Positions 15,546-24,216 are shown, numbered from the stretch's first letter. The stretch: 26,820 nt of DNA from Proteobacteria bacterium ST_bin11 (GCA_002083615.1 MSXO01000060.1:1-26820), one strand, 5' to 3'. The notes: generated by a model from the sequence alone, not told the origin. A program made the numbers and translations.

Positions 15546-18500
15546 ATGTTTGAAATCTTTTCCGTAGGCGATTCCGCCTATCTGCAAGCAGTCCTCAATG
15601 CCGTGGCGATGATTTCCGGTACCGGTGATTATCGCACCGCCGCTGCGGTGGGAGGTCTGATCGGCGTCATCATCGTCATGCTGCGAGCGCTATTGCAATG
15701 GGACGGACGCGGTATTCGTTATCAGGATTTATTGTTGGCCTATGTAATGTGGCTGATGTTGTATGCGCCTTCGGTTCGAGTCTCGATCGAGGATGCTTAC
15801 ACCGGTAGCGTGGTGGTGGTCGACAATGTGCCGTTGGGTCCGGCCGTGGTTGGCAGCGTGATGTCAAATATGGGCTATCGCACCACAAGGTTGTTCGAAC
15901 AAGGCTTTGCCACACCGTCGATGACCGGCAATGGCTTTGCCGATAGCCTGCAAACCTTGACGGCGGTACGGAAGAATCTGTTGTCGCGAGTCAGTTTAGG
16001 CGCAGCCAATACCCCAAACGCCGGTAGCGACATGGAAACCTCGTTTGCCAACTACGTGCGCGAATGCACGTTGACCGGTGTGGATTTGAATCAAAAATCG
16101 GTGGATGCGATTTTGCGCGACCCTGATCCGATGAATGCTATCCGCTTTGACTCTGACATCTACATGACCGAAATCTATGTCGGCGGTCAACCGCAAACCA
16201 AAACTTGCACGGACGCATGGGCCGATTTGGGCGTTGTGGCCAACGGCAATTTCAGTACCGCGCTGGAAGCCTTGTTAAAGCCGACCTTGGGTGTGCCAGC
16301 CGCGGCCGATTCGATTCCAAAAATCCAGGATGCTTTCGATGCACTGGCCGGCCCTGGTGTCATCGATGCCGCCGATTACATGTTGATGTCGGCTATCATG
16401 CCGATGTTCGAGAAAGGCGTGGTGGGCCGGCACGAGGACGCGATGCATTGGACCAAGGCGTCGATGATCGAACAAGCCATTCAACAACGCAATACCCAAT
16501 GGGCGGCAGAACAAACCCTGTTCTCGAAAATCGTGCGGCCGATGATGGCGTTCATCGAAGGCTTGAGTTATGCCATTGCCCCGATCATGGCCTTCGTGGT
16601 GATGCTGGGCAGTGTCGGATTGCGGATGAACATCGGCTATTTCTCGATGTTGCTATGGATCCAACTTTGGATGCCGATTTTGGCGGTGATTAATTTGTTC
16701 ATGCAGATGTCGGCCGCCGGCAAAATGGCGGCATTGACCGCGGCCAATTACAACTTGCCCTCAATGATGGGTATTTACCAGATGGACATGGAGTTGCAGC
16801 AATGGTTGTCGATAGGCGGCATGTTAGCGGCATCGACACCGGCCATTACCTTGATGCTGATTTATCGTGGCGCAGTAACGGCCACGCATTTCCTGGGACG
16901 GATGGATGGCGGCGATTATGTGAACGAGAAAATCGCTACGCCGGATGTGATCAGTCCGGCGCCGGTATTGAATGCCCAACCGCAGCATCAATACAGTCCA
17001 CTGTCTGCAGTGACTCAAACTGGCGTCGATAAGGTGCTGCCAACATTTACCGCCGGCAGGGACATGAGTGCTGCAGTTTCTTCAGCTTATAGTGCATCGG
17101 AACAGGCGACCAGCAGCTTCATGCACAGTGTTTCATCAACCGCTTCGAAATCGGCCAGTATCAGCAGCGACGCCTTCGACAGTCGCTCACTGGGCAATCA
17201 GATTGCCAGCAGTAGTAGCTATACCGATGCCTACAACCGTCAGTTTGGCGAAGCCTTTGCCAAGAAGCATGCCGATACCGGAATATCCGCGGATCAATTC
17301 TCGGCCCTGGTTGCCGGTAGCGCCAATGCCGGTGCCAAGCTTGGTAACGATCAATTGGGCGGAGTGATTTCTGGCCGACTACAGAACGACTTCAAGGTCG
17401 GGCAGGACAAATCCGATGCTATTGCCGCTGACATCAGCCAAACTGTCAATGACAGTCAAGGATACCAAGCCGGACTGGCGAAAAGCCTGGCAATGGATGC
17501 ACAAACCGGTACTCGCAATGTGGCGTCTATGGGCTTGCAAAGTCAGTCCCTGTCCTCGCTACAACACAGTGCGACCGACGCGGTCTCTGCTAGTGAAACT
17601 TATCAACAAACGCTATCTGCACAGCAACGTTTTGGCACCCAAGCCAGTTTTGGAGCTGCGGAAACCGGCTACCAAATCGCCAACAATCCTATCTTGATGG
17701 AACAACTCGATCAGACTTTGGATAAATATGGTTTAAGGGGCGACACACAACGACTAGCTTCACAATGGAAAGCGGCTGGTTGGATCAGTAATGGCGATCA
17801 AGCTTATGCTGCAGCTGGTATGTCCTTACTGACCGGTTTCTCGTCACCAAGCTATCGAACCCTTGATAGTCAGCAATCGCATCAGGCGGAAATCGCCGGA
17901 TACCAACTGCTGGCCGATACCTTCAATGCACCCAAAGCCGATTCGGCTTGGAATCCTAACCAAAACGAAACCCTAATTGCCAAAGCACCGGAAAAGGGAG
18001 TCGTTCAATCTAAAGTCGAACAGGCTCATCTTGCCGACCCCACCGCCGAGGCCGAAACTGTCAGCCAGCGCGCCGAGGCTCGAACCAGCAGGGCTACAAA
18101 TAAAATTGCTACCGGCGAGAAACGCATCGAAGCTGACCATGATAGCAATCTGCAATCTCGAGAGACGTATTCGAAGGAGGGCTTTACCGAATTGGCCGAC
18201 ATCAAGGCCGAACATTTCAGGCAATCGATTGCCGCAGCTGCAAATGACACGCCGTCCATGGCTGAAGCGTCATATAACTTTCTGGGAGGTAGTCTTTACA
18301 ATTCGGCTAAAAATATCGAGGCCCTAGGTACGGCGAGTAACTCTGGCATACGAGAATTTATGGCTAAAGCCAAAGAAGCGCGTGCCAATGGGGCTGATCT
18401 CTGGGAGTCTATTCAATCTGGTGCATCACATTCCTATTCAGGATTCATGGATGCAACTCACACTTGGGCTGATCAACGCGTTAACTCAGTTGCTGACAAA

Positions 18501-18743
18501 CTAACCCCCGCTCAACAAGCGTACTATCGCGCGTCGATGTTTGAAGCGTTTGCTGGTATTGCGGTTGGAGGCGAATATAGTGGCAGTACTGACCAAGCAA
18601 GAAAGCTGCTTATTGAGGAGGAAGGCGATGTTGACGGGCACAACATTTCCCAATTACTGAGGCAAGCAGCGGGACAAAACAGGCCCGATTTAATTGAACA
18701 GATCGGGAGCTTTAATATAGCCCGTGGGCGAGTAAATTATTAA
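15546..18743 (+). CDS. traG: Conjugal transfer protein TraG (mating-pair stabilisation)
   Basis: 1065 residues; a large inner-membrane protein for pilus assembly and mating-pair stabilisation, and in SXT/F systems also for entry exclusion through its C-terminal part. The N-terminal domain has about five membrane spans, including GGLIGVIIVMLRALLQW, APIMAFVVMLGSVGLRM and LLWIQLWMPILAVINLFM. The remaining roughly 600 residues are Ser/Ala/Gln-rich, soluble and helical, with no membrane spans, as in TraG. ATG at 15546 follows the traH tail and ends the traFHG operon. The frame is intact. The C-terminal 350 residues (LTPAQQAYYRASMFEAF and beyond) are the part that usually differs between exclusion groups. 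Confidence 0.9.
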   Translation: MFEIFSVGDSAYLQAVLNAVAMISGTGDYRTAAAVGGLIGVIIVMLRALLQWDGRGIRYQDLLLAYVMWLMLYAPSVRVSIEDAYTGSVVVVDNVPLGPAVVGSVMSNMGYRTTRLFEQGFATPSMTGNGFADSLQTLTAVRKNLLSRVSLGAANTPNAGSDMETSFANYVRECTLTGVDLNQKSVDAILRDPDPMNAIRFDSDIYMTEIYVGGQPQTKTCTDAWADLGVVANGNFSTALEALLKPTLGVPAAADSIPKIQDAFDALAGPGVIDAADYMLMSAIMPMFEKGVVGRHEDAMHWTKASMIEQAIQQRNTQWAAEQTLFSKIVRPMMAFIEGLSYAIAPIMAFVVMLGSVGLRMNIGYFSMLLWIQLWMPILAVINLFMQMSAAGKMAALTAANYNLPSMMGIYQMDMELQQWLSIGGMLAASTPAITLMLIYRGAVTATHFLGRMDGGDYVNEKIATPDVISPAPVLNAQPQHQYSPLSAVTQTGVDKVLPTFTAGRDMSAAVSSAYSASEQATSSFMHSVSSTASKSASISSDAFDSRSLGNQIASSSSYTDAYNRQFGEAFAKKHADTGISADQFSALVAGSANAGAKLGNDQLGGVISGRLQNDFKVGQDKSDAIAADISQTVNDSQGYQAGLAKSLAMDAQTGTRNVASMGLQSQSLSSLQHSATDAVSASETYQQTLSAQQRFGTQASFGAAETGYQIANNPILMEQLDQTLDKYGLRGDTQRLASQWKAAGWISNGDQAYAAAGMSLLTGFSSPSYRTLDSQQSHQAEIAGYQLLADTFNAPKADSAWNPNQNETLIAKAPEKGVVQSKVEQAHLADPTAEAETVSQRAEARTSRATNKIATGEKRIEADHDSNLQSRETYSKEGFTELADIKAEHFRQSIAAAANDTPSMAEASYNFLGGSLYNSAKNIEALGTASNSGIREFMAKAKEARANGADLWESIQSGASHSYSGFMDATHTWADQRVNSVADKLTPAQQAYYRASMFEAFAGIAVGGEYSGSTDQARKLLIEEEGDVDGHNISQLLRQAAGQNRPDLIEQIGSFNIARGRVNY

Positions 18744-18767
18744 AGTTACTTTTCTGACTACGAATAA

Positions 18768-19340
18768 TCATTTCTTAGAGGCTTGAGCTAATCCAGCAAA
18801 GATTCCTCGAATTGACATGGCCAGAAATAATATGATGATGAAAAATATAAGGTCGTGACGCGCATTGGCAATGATTACCGCAGCCAATACTAAAGCTGCC
18901 CAGTAGTAGTTACTTTCATGATTTAACTTTACAGCTAATTGTTCAACACATTGATAACTAAGCTCTGCCAAAGCCAACGTTCCAATCAGAACTGTTCCAA
19001 AAGCCGCGATCGAAATAATCGGATCCGGTAATGCGCCGCTTAATGCAGCAAACCAAGTAATTCCAAAAAATGTTGCAATAAATACCAGTCTTAAGAACAC
19101 GTCAAATGACAATACGTCATCCGAACAGCGTTGAAGGAATCGCTGAATTCCACTGGGAAACTTCATAAACGTAGCCCCGCAAAAAGGGCATACAGAACGC
19201 AAAGGGCGACCGTAATAACTGATCACTCTCGGTATCATGAACCGTTGGCAGCAATTGCATTCAACGGTGGAGATATAACGTGAATGAGCTGATGGTGATG
19301 CGTTGGATTTAAGTGTTAGTCGAGATGGATGAGCCGACAT
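18768..19340 (-). CDS. Zinc-ribbon membrane protein of unknown function
   Basis: About 190 residues. The N-terminal third has two CxxC pairs, ECNCCQRF and SVCPFCGATF, 19 residues apart, which looks like a zinc ribbon. It is followed by three to four hydrophobic segments (LRLVFIATFFGITWFAAL, ISIAAFGTVLIGTLALAEL, YWAALVLAAVIIA, FFIIILFLAMSI). I chose the ATG at 19338-19340 because GGAG lies 7 nt upstream; the open frame begins 8 codons earlier. It converges on traG with a 24-nt gap. The position next to traG is where SXT-type elements keep the exclusion gene eex, but the opposite strand and the zinc ribbon argue against a simple equivalence. No family was recognised. Confidence 0.7.
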   Translation of the reverse strand: MSAHPSRLTLKSNASPSAHSRYISTVECNCCQRFMIPRVISYYGRPLRSVCPFCGATFMKFPSGIQRFLQRCSDDVLSFDVFLRLVFIATFFGITWFAALSGALPDPIISIAAFGTVLIGTLALAELSYQCVEQLAVKLNHESNYYWAALVLAAVIIANARHDLIFFIIILFLAMSIRGIFAGLAQASKK

Positions 19341-19364
19341 ATGCAGTCTCCAGAATCGAAGCAA

Positions 19365-19729
19365 ACTGCAATCGTGCTATCTAATGGACAAAATATCAAG
19401 TCTTTTAACTGGCTTTCGATTGACTCATTCCCTGGGTCGGAAACGGACAAAGCAAACCTTGATGAATGCTATTGTCAAAGCGATACGGTCATCCATTTGA
19501 GGGCAACCCGGCTATTGCTTTTTGCCGATAATTCAACCTCATAGAAAGTTATTGTTTCAGCATGAGATAACGATGTCACTAACAAAAATTGAGTATAAAC
19601 CATTCATACATAAAAATACTTCCTTGGGTAGGCCTAACCAGAATGGATTTGTTAGATAAATCGTCGAGAACGCCCATTTTAGATCCCATTATTAGTGGTT
19701 AGGCTTTAGGCTCGCCCTAACGGGCTGTG
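19365..19729. other. Intergenic region with terminator-like inverted repeat
   Basis: No convincing gene. A GTTAGG/CCTAAC inverted repeat lies at about 19697-19720, just beyond the stop of the FlhC-like gene. On the minus strand it may serve as its transcription end, although no T-run follows. A near-palindrome GGTAGGCCTAACC lies at about 19627-19639. The divergent or leftward promoter for the zinc-ribbon protein must lie at the left end, but no clear boxes were seen. Confidence 0.35.
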
Positions 19730-20293
19730 CTACCTTCGTTTGGAAATGCTTCGTTTCTGGAAAGCTATTTTTTTATTTAACACGCAAACTTGGCAGATCG
19801 GCTGATATTTGCAGCCATTGATCACCATGAAATTTCGATGACAGGTCGTACAGTAGCGCAACTCAGCTAAGCCATCTTGTATGGCAAGGGCAATGACCCA
19901 GGCTTCATCGAAGTTAGCAGGCCTTATTCGGCCGAATGGACGGCGCTCACGAATATGGTTAGGGAAAGTCTCACAAAAGAAATCCCAGGCAAAAATGATG
20001 GCATTGATGTCGATCTCCATTTTGATATCGACTTTGCTGGCACTGCGATAGATCGATGCGAATAATGCCATATATAGGAACGATTCTCGAGCCCTGGGAA
20101 TGGCTTCAATGTTGGGGGCTATTCCCGATTGAGGTCTTTCCTGATGAATGGCGTGATAAATGTTGCGTAGATCAGTCGGACGAAGAGTTGTTACGACCTT
20201 GCTGGCCAAGGACGTGCGGAGTTTGCGTTTTAATAATTGATACGCCCGATACTGATCCTGGAGACGTGCTTCAAAGGAAGATCTTCGGCTCAT
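19730..20293 (-). CDS. FlhC-like transcriptional activator (SetC/AcaC-type transfer regulator)
   Basis: 187 residues resembling FlhC, the zinc-binding partner of the FlhD4C2 activator. The C-terminal motif CTTCHRNF...CQVC (two CxxC pairs about 15 residues apart) corresponds to the four zinc cysteines of FlhC. The N-terminal half (YQLLKRKLRTSLASKVVTTL, then TDLRNIYHAIH) matches the helical and DNA-contacting region. It overlaps the FlhD-like gene by 4 nt, giving the usual flhD-flhC order. No flagellar gene is present; instead the neighbours are transfer genes and a lytic transglycosylase. In SXT (setCD) and IncC (acaCD) such pairs switch on the transfer operons, which is the likely role here. 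Confidence 0.87.
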   Translation of the reverse strand: MSRRSSFEARLQDQYRAYQLLKRKLRTSLASKVVTTLRPTDLRNIYHAIHQERPQSGIAPNIEAIPRARESFLYMALFASIYRSASKVDIKMEIDINAIIFAWDFFCETFPNHIRERRPFGRIRPANFDEAWVIALAIQDGLAELRYCTTCHRNFMVINGCKYQPICQVCVLNKKIAFQKRSISKRR

Positions 20294-20598
20294 GAATTGC
20301 CGCCGTAGCTAGGTAGGAACATCAACAAATCACGCGCACGTTTGTCGGATGTTTCGGATTCCCGTTTTTCTATCTGGAGAAACTCTCCCCATTTATGAGG
20401 ATTAAATCGGGGGATAAAAGTTAGATGCTCACTTCGAGCCACTATTTTTAATTGCGTCAGCGGCATGGTTCGCAGCAGAGAAACCGCTTCTGGAGTCAAT
20501 CCCAAACAGAACATTGCTTTCTGCTCGCTTGCGGACAGTATTAATGTTTGGGCGACAATCAGATATTCCAGATTGAGGTTATAGAGATTTTCATCCAT
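20290..20598 (-). CDS. FlhD-like transcriptional activator subunit (SetD/AcaD-type)
   Basis: 102 residues, slightly shorter than enterobacterial FlhD. The opening NLYNLNLEYLIVAQTLILSA followed by EQKAMFCLGLTPEAVSLLR aligns well with the FlhD helices (INLSYLLLAQRLI, then SAMFRLGI in the enteric protein). It would form a complex with the FlhC-like product encoded by the next, overlapping gene. It lies 13 nt downstream of the lytic transglycosylase stop and is preceded by GGTGGGAA. The gene order transglycosylase - flhD-like - flhC-like recalls IncC plasmids. A flagellar master regulator is unlikely in this setting. Confidence 0.83.
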   Translation of the reverse strand: MDENLYNLNLEYLIVAQTLILSASEQKAMFCLGLTPEAVSLLRTMPLTQLKIVARSEHLTFIPRFNPHKWGEFLQIEKRESETSDKRARDLLMFLPSYGGNS

Positions 20599-20611
20599 AG
20601 GGTTCCCACCA

Positions 20612-21268
20612 CTAAATCAAGGTTCTGATTTGATCGGCCAATGCAATCACCTGTTGTCCATACTCAACTGCCGCTGGTGCATTTTTCCAGCTGTAGTATC
20701 GCCCCACACCCAAGGCGAGATTATCCGGGGAGGATTGGATCGCTTCGGCTAATAGCCTGGCACCAATTTCAAGGTTGGTATTCGGATTGAGCAAGTGCTC
20801 AGGCTTAGCGACACGATGACCATGCCAGCGTAGATTGACTTGCATAATGCCGACATCGACATTGCGTTTGCCTTCATCCAACATCCTATTGAGAAGCACC
20901 TCTGCTTCTTGCTGGTTTTTGGGGATAAACGATTTGCCGGCATTATTGATAGCCCATGGCCACGGCGTAACATGATTCTGTTCGCCATGTTTCCGGGACT
21001 CTACCAAAGCAACGGCGTACAAAACGTAGGGATCGATTTGATGCCGCTTGGCGACTTGCCACCAGAGGGTGTTTTGTAATTTTGTTGTAGAAGGTGCAGT
21101 GTGCAGAATGTTGGCATTTGCTTTGGCATAATCAGCAGCAATTGATTGCTGGGGTTGGCTGATGATGCAAAGACCACCGATCAGCCCCATACGAAGCAGG
21201 GTAAGACGGCGTTGAGTCGAAATGCTAGGGCACTTAAGCGTACGATTTTTCGAATGGGTAATGGGCAT
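20612..21268 (-). CDS. Conjugation-associated lytic transglycosylase (SLT domain)
   Basis: About 218 residues that cut peptidoglycan glycan strands so that the transfer apparatus can cross the wall. An N-terminal signal or anchor (LLRMGLIGGLCIISQ, then SIAA) precedes the SLT fold. DPYVLYAVALVESRK carries the catalytic glutamate, then VDVGIMQVNLRWHG, LNPNTNLEIGARLL and ALGVGRYYSWKN follow. I chose the ATG at 21266-21268, with AGGTGA about 8 nt upstream, over a GTG at 21280 that overlaps this site. It heads the operon with the FlhD/FlhC-like activators. Such enzymes are standard in SXT/IncC transfer regions. Confidence 0.9.
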   Translation of the reverse strand: MPITHSKNRTLKCPSISTQRRLTLLRMGLIGGLCIISQPQQSIAADYAKANANILHTAPSTTKLQNTLWWQVAKRHQIDPYVLYAVALVESRKHGEQNHVTPWPWAINNAGKSFIPKNQQEAEVLLNRMLDEGKRNVDVGIMQVNLRWHGHRVAKPEHLLNPNTNLEIGARLLAEAIQSSPDNLALGVGRYYSWKNAPAAVEYGQQVIALADQIRTLI

Positions 21269-21447
21269 GGTCAAGCTCACCTTATTGGTCTTGAGGCGAG
21301 TTTACGACGTTGTCAAAAATTCTATATGTTCGAAAAACGTCCCTTTGAGCTGTTTTTAGTTGGTTTTGGTGAGTTTATGACTAGGTTTGGACTTGGGCTA
21401 ATAGCGAGAATTGTGATTAGAAATGGTTAAAGATGGATTCAGACTTA

Positions 21448-21480
21448 ATTGCGCCACATAAAATATTTTTATGGCGCAAT
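21448..21480. promoter_or_regulatory. Large inverted repeat upstream of the Fic gene
   Basis: ATTGCGCCA (21448-21456) and TGGCGCAAT (21472-21480) form perfect 9-bp arms, with an additional ATAAAA/TTTTAT pairing inside. A related TTGGCGCGA lies at about 21503-21511. The site is 64 nt before the Fic gene start in the 275-nt gap between divergent operons, and could be the operator for the Fic protein's own N-terminal winged helix. The rest of 21281-21543 shows no gene. A TTGACA lies at 21316-21311 on the minus strand but lacks a good -10. Confidence 0.55.
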
Positions 21481-21543
21481 CTTTTGTTAAGTGACATATT
21501 AATTGGCGCGATAAGGCCCATCTAGTCACAAAAAAATCAAATC

Positions 21544-22944
21544 ATGCCGAAAATAGTCCCATCAGAAGAACTTGATCGAATCGTAAAACTCATTGCCCAA
21601 TTTCAGGAAGGTGTTGGCGTTGATGAAATTACGCAACAGCTTGATTTCGACATTAAACGTCGTACTTTACAACGTCGCTTAGCTGCGTTGGTTGCAGAAC
21701 AACGCATTTTCAGTGAGGGTGATGGACGAGCTCTGAAGTATCGAACTGCGAAGCATGATCACGGTGTCGTCGCCACAAAAATTACAGATAGTTCAATTCC
21801 GGAAGTCGTACCCGAAGCGTATGTGCCAATTTCTCAAGAGGGGGAGGCAATCAAGGCTTTTATCCGCCAACCTCGGACGCATCGACAACCTGTCAGCTAT
21901 AAATCTGACTTTCTCGCGCAATATTATCCCAACAATACCTATTACCTACCGGCCGACTTGCGTGAACAATTACATTCCCTGGGTCGGTCACCATCTGAGC
22001 AAACCCCGGCAGGCACGTTTGCCCGAGATATTCTGAATCGACTGCTCATTGATCTTTCGTGGGCGTCTTCGATGTTGGAAGGTAACACCTATAGTCGTCT
22101 GGATACAGAGCGCTTGATTGAATTTGGTCAAGCCGCTGAAGGCAAGGATGCGATGGAAACTCAGATGATCCTCAACCACAAATCGGCTATTGAGTATTTA
22201 GTGCATGATACCGAGCATGGCGGTGTGACACCTGAAACCATCATTGCATTACACGCCTTTTTGTCAGATGGACTGTTAGCGGATCCACTGAGTTGCGGTC
22301 GGCTTCGCAATCGGGCGGTGGATATTAGCGGTAGTGTTTATTTACCCATCGCCATGCCACAACGTATTGAGGAGTTGTTCGGGATTGTCATGACTATGGC
22401 TGCTGAAATCAGAGATCCGTTTGAACAATCGTTTTTCCTGATGGTGCATTTGCCATACTTGCAACCCTTTGAAGATGTCAACAAACGGGTTTCACGGTTG
22501 GCGGCCAATATCCCCCTGATTCAACACAATCTCTGTCCACTGTCCTTTATCGATGTGCCTCAACAGGCTTACGTGGACGCGGTCCTCGGAGTCTATGAAC
22601 TGAATCGAATTGAATTATTGAGAGATGTCTTCATCTGGGCTTACGAGCGTTCATGCCAGCAGTACGTTGCTGTGCAGCAGCAGCTCGTGCCGCCGGATAT
22701 CGTTCGATTACGTTACAGAAACGAATTGGCTGAAGTGATACGAGCCATTGTCAAGGAGGGAATGGCTACGGATGAAATGTCGATCATGGCAGGCATTCCG
22801 GATTCAGTGTCTACAGAAGACAAGCAACGATTCATTATTTTGATAAAAAACGAACTTAAAACTTTGCATGCGGGAAATGCAATTCGTTTCGGGCTGCGTC
22901 CGCTGGAGTTTTCGGCATGGCGGGAAAGAAATAAAAGTCTGTGA
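21544..22944 (+). CDS. Fic-domain protein with N-terminal winged helix and altered active-site motif
   Basis: 466 residues. Residues 1-70 look like a winged helix (GVDEITQQLDFDIKRRTLQR). The Fic core spans about 160-370. The inhibitory helix motif SSMLEGN (S175-E179-G180) fits the S/TxxxE(G/N) rule of class II Fic proteins, which hold themselves inactive. The active loop reads LQPFEDVNKRVSR (306-318). Compared with the canonical HxFx(D/E)(G/A)N(G/K)RxxR, the catalytic histidine is Gln307 and the small residue is Val312, while Asn313 and both arginines remain. AMPylation by the usual mechanism is therefore doubtful. The start has no clear Shine-Dalgarno. Possible roles are a regulator or an antitoxin-like accessory protein of the element. 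Confidence 0.85.
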   Translation: MPKIVPSEELDRIVKLIAQFQEGVGVDEITQQLDFDIKRRTLQRRLAALVAEQRIFSEGDGRALKYRTAKHDHGVVATKITDSSIPEVVPEAYVPISQEGEAIKAFIRQPRTHRQPVSYKSDFLAQYYPNNTYYLPADLREQLHSLGRSPSEQTPAGTFARDILNRLLIDLSWASSMLEGNTYSRLDTERLIEFGQAAEGKDAMETQMILNHKSAIEYLVHDTEHGGVTPETIIALHAFLSDGLLADPLSCGRLRNRAVDISGSVYLPIAMPQRIEELFGIVMTMAAEIRDPFEQSFFLMVHLPYLQPFEDVNKRVSRLAANIPLIQHNLCPLSFIDVPQQAYVDAVLGVYELNRIELLRDVFIWAYERSCQQYVAVQQQLVPPDIVRLRYRNELAEVIRAIVKEGMATDEMSIMAGIPDSVSTEDKQRFIILIKNELKTLHAGNAIRFGLRPLEFSAWRERNKSL

Positions 22945-22992
22945 TCGAACTGAATTAAAAAATTATTACGTTAAAAAAGATCCAATAAAAAA

Positions 22993-24189
22993 TCATTGCA
23001 AGGAATTTTTATCTGCATTCAACTCGGTTAGATGGTTTTCCCATTTTAATAAGGCGTTTCGTTTTTCCTGTAAGTAGTCATATCTATCATAATGTTTTGA
23101 ACTTACATCATTTAAAGCATGATTCTGTATCCTATCTCTAATACCTTTCTCTATGCCAATTTCTCCCATACGAGTTTTTACTGTTCTCCGCAAATCTCTT
23201 GGTGTGAAAGTGTCGATGCTGCTTATGCGAGTAATAGCGTGCGCCAAAGATGTTTTATGAATCGGTTTTTCTTCATTATATCTACTTGGAAAAAGATAGT
23301 CAGAGTTTCCAGAATACGGCCATAATTCATTAAGTAATTTTTTAGCTAACGGAGTGATAGGCAATACCAACCAGCGTTCGTTTTTCACGCGTTCTGGTGG
23401 GGCACTCCAAATCATGGACTCAAAATCAAACTCATGTTTCATTGCGCCACAGAGTTCCCAAGAGCGGCAGCCATATAGGAGTAATAATTTGGTAGCTAGA
23501 TGGAATTGTTCATGTAGGCATGTTTCGTTCCAAAGCACTTTGATTTCAGAAAATGATAGTGCTCTTTCTCCAGCTACTTCGGCACTTGTGTCTTTTGGAA
23601 TTGAATCGACAGGGTTGGTTTGTATCTGAAAAGTAAAATCATTTGATAGGTTTTTCGGATCGTTGTCGTGATAAACCCCTAATTCAAATGCCCTTCTTAA
23701 GTAAGATCGAATTCGATTAGCTTGAACATTCGAGCCTCGTGAAATAATTGTGTGAAGTATTTTCCTTATATGGGCTGGAGTTACGTCTTTGGCTTGTAAG
23801 TCCAAAATATCTTTACAGTTGTAATGGAGATCAGTCTCGACCTTTTCAAAAGTTCGTTTACCAGAATCAACCATGTGCTTGATGTAGTAGTCAAACAAGT
23901 CAGCTACGCTGCCGTGTCTAAGCTCGTTGCGGGATTGAGGGTCGATTCCTCGGTCAATATCTCGTCTAAGATCACGACACCTATCCCGCGCTTCAGACAA
24001 TGAAACAGATGGATACCGTCCCAGACTCAAGAACTTTTGTTTACCGTCTGCACCAGCATACTGGATAAAAAAGGACACACTTCCGGCGGGGGTGACTTTG
24101 ACACCAAAGCCTTTATCGGGCCCTTTTTCATAGAGTCTATACGCCGATGGTTTTGCCTTTAGCCCTTTGATTGATTTGTCAGTAAACAT
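22993..24189 (-). CDS. int: P4-type tyrosine integrase
   Basis: 398 residues. The N-terminal domain (KSIKGLKAKPSAYRLYEKG, SVSFFIQY, FLSLGRYPSVSLSEAR) is the arm-binding domain of P4-like integrases. The catalytic domain shows Arg242 in LLLLYGCRSWELCG, the box PRDLRRT (331-336, with Arg where many relatives have His), His357 in IQNHALNDVSS, and the nucleophile Tyr367 in KHYDRYDY. It catalyses integration and excision at the 3' end of a tRNA gene, and a tRNA-Asn remnant lies 150 nt upstream of its start. The gene is clearly more AT-rich than the transfer genes, suggesting a separate origin. It looks intact. Confidence 0.93.
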   Translation of the reverse strand: MFTDKSIKGLKAKPSAYRLYEKGPDKGFGVKVTPAGSVSFFIQYAGADGKQKFLSLGRYPSVSLSEARDRCRDLRRDIDRGIDPQSRNELRHGSVADLFDYYIKHMVDSGKRTFEKVETDLHYNCKDILDLQAKDVTPAHIRKILHTIISRGSNVQANRIRSYLRRAFELGVYHDNDPKNLSNDFTFQIQTNPVDSIPKDTSAEVAGERALSFSEIKVLWNETCLHEQFHLATKLLLLYGCRSWELCGAMKHEFDFESMIWSAPPERVKNERWLVLPITPLAKKLLNELWPYSGNSDYLFPSRYNEEKPIHKTSLAHAITRISSIDTFTPRDLRRTVKTRMGEIGIEKGIRDRIQNHALNDVSSKHYDRYDYLQEKRNALLKWENHLTELNADKNSLQ

Positions 24190-24195
24190 GATTTC

Positions 24196-24216
24196 GTGGT
24201 CACTTTGTGGTCACTT
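24196..24216 (-). promoter_or_regulatory. Tandem 11-bp repeat in front of the integrase gene
   Basis: GTGGTCACTTT is followed directly by GTGGTCACTT(G), at 24196-24206 and 24207-24217 on the plus strand, 7 nt upstream of the int start codon. Paired direct repeats here could bind an excisionase or the integrase itself and control int translation or transcription. No good ribosome-binding site precedes int. Confidence 0.45.

Noticed and set aside
19329..19544. Rightward 71-codon frame overlapping the start of the zinc-ribbon protein gene
   Set aside because: It covers the leader of a gene with a good ribosome-binding site on the other strand and has no recognisable feature; it cannot be excluded but is not supported.
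19730..20598. Chromosomal flagellar master regulator flhDC
   Set aside because: No flagellar or motility genes are nearby and the pair is embedded among transfer genes with a transglycosylase.
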